In this document: piece after piece, positions 35,276 through 35,569 of the stretch
Layout: every line of letters begins with the position of its first letter
How positions within the stretch are numbered: the stretch's first letter is position 1
Assembly: GCA_003152325.1 (NCBI GenBank)
Contig: PLZX01000375.1
Coordinates: forward strand, 1-35,569
Length of the DNA: 35,569 nucleotides
Reading direction: 5' to 3'
Origin: Bryobacterales bacterium
Lineage (GTDB): Bacteria > Acidobacteriota > Terriglobia > Bryobacterales > Bryobacteraceae
The notes under the pieces: generated by a model
Database searches by the model: none
The model's input: only the letters and a program-made list of their open reading frames with translations
Told to the model about the DNA's origin: nothing
Translations under genes and position numbers: made by a program

Positions 35276-35347
35276 CAGGGGCGGAGGGATTCGAACCCCC
35301 ACTCGCGGTTTTGGAGACCGCTGGTCTGCCGTTAAACCTACGCCCCT
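35276..35347 (-). tRNA. tRNA-Trp (anticodon CCA)
   Basis: Reverse strand AGGGGCGTAGGTTTAACGGCAGACCAGCGGTCTCCAAAACCGCGAGTGGGGGTTCGAATCCCTCCGCCCCTG; CTCCAAA loop; upstream of secE as is common. Confidence 0.95.
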
Positions 35348-35384
35348 GGGTCGCACCCCCCAAGCGGGGTGCCATCCAACCATT

Positions 35385-35537
35385 CTACTTGATTTCCTTG
35401 TGTGGCTGGTGTTTCCGGCAGTGCCGGCAGAATTTCTTCATCTCCAGGCGCTCGGTCGTGGTTTTCTTGTTCTTCGTCCCGGAATAGTTCCGGTTTTTGC
35501 ACTCGGTGCACTGAAACGTAATGATGTCGCGAGCCAT
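35385..35537 (-). CDS. rpmG: 50S ribosomal protein L33
   Basis: Own translation (50 aa, below ORF-track cutoff): [50 protein letters not shown]. Confidence 0.96.
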   Translation of the reverse strand: MARDIITFQCTECKNRNYSGTKNKKTTTERLEMKKFCRHCRKHQPHKEIK

Positions 35538-35569
35538 TGCTCTACTCCTACTTTATGATCTCGGTTACC

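Noticed and set aside
1-35569. CRISPR array, transposase, integrase or phage genes
   Set aside because: None of the regularly spaced repeats or recognisable mobile-element proteins were seen; island status rests only on context

Overview
GC-rich bacterial window, probably Acidobacteriota judging by the Oar/CarboxypepD_reg-type TonB receptor and the many Tat-exported sugar-isomerase-like enzymes (inference). About 33 kb is one dense catabolic locus, followed at the right end by housekeeping genes (tRNA-Leu(CAG), rplK, nusG, secE, tRNA-Trp(CCA), rpmG, all on the minus strand). My best reading of the locus is a largely periplasmic pathway for C-glycosylated polyphenols. It has two copies of a C-glycoside-deglycosidase-like alpha/beta pair, a Tat-exported Gfo/Idh/MocA oxidoreductase, a GMC oxidase with a gluconate-2-dehydrogenase subunit-3 partner and a nine-heme cytochrome c, a DUF1080 (3-keto-glycoside hydrolase) domain fused to a metallohydrolase-like domain, and a TonB receptor. 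It also has two PhlG/phloretin-hydrolase-like C-C hydrolases, a BKACE enzyme with a two-subunit CoA-transferase, an AprA/FrdA-like flavoprotein with a ferredoxin, and an IclR regulator. A GATAC/GTATC-type inverted-repeat motif recurs in all five divergent intergenic regions and just upstream of iclR, suggesting one regulon. Two genes are interrupted as sequenced: an in-frame amber codon in the second beta subunit, and a frameshift at a GGCA repeat in the MocA gene. In each deglycosidase pair only one subunit carries a Tat-like signal, and it is a different subunit in each pair, which suggests co-export of the complex. All functional assignments come from reading translated sequence by eye; no database search was run.
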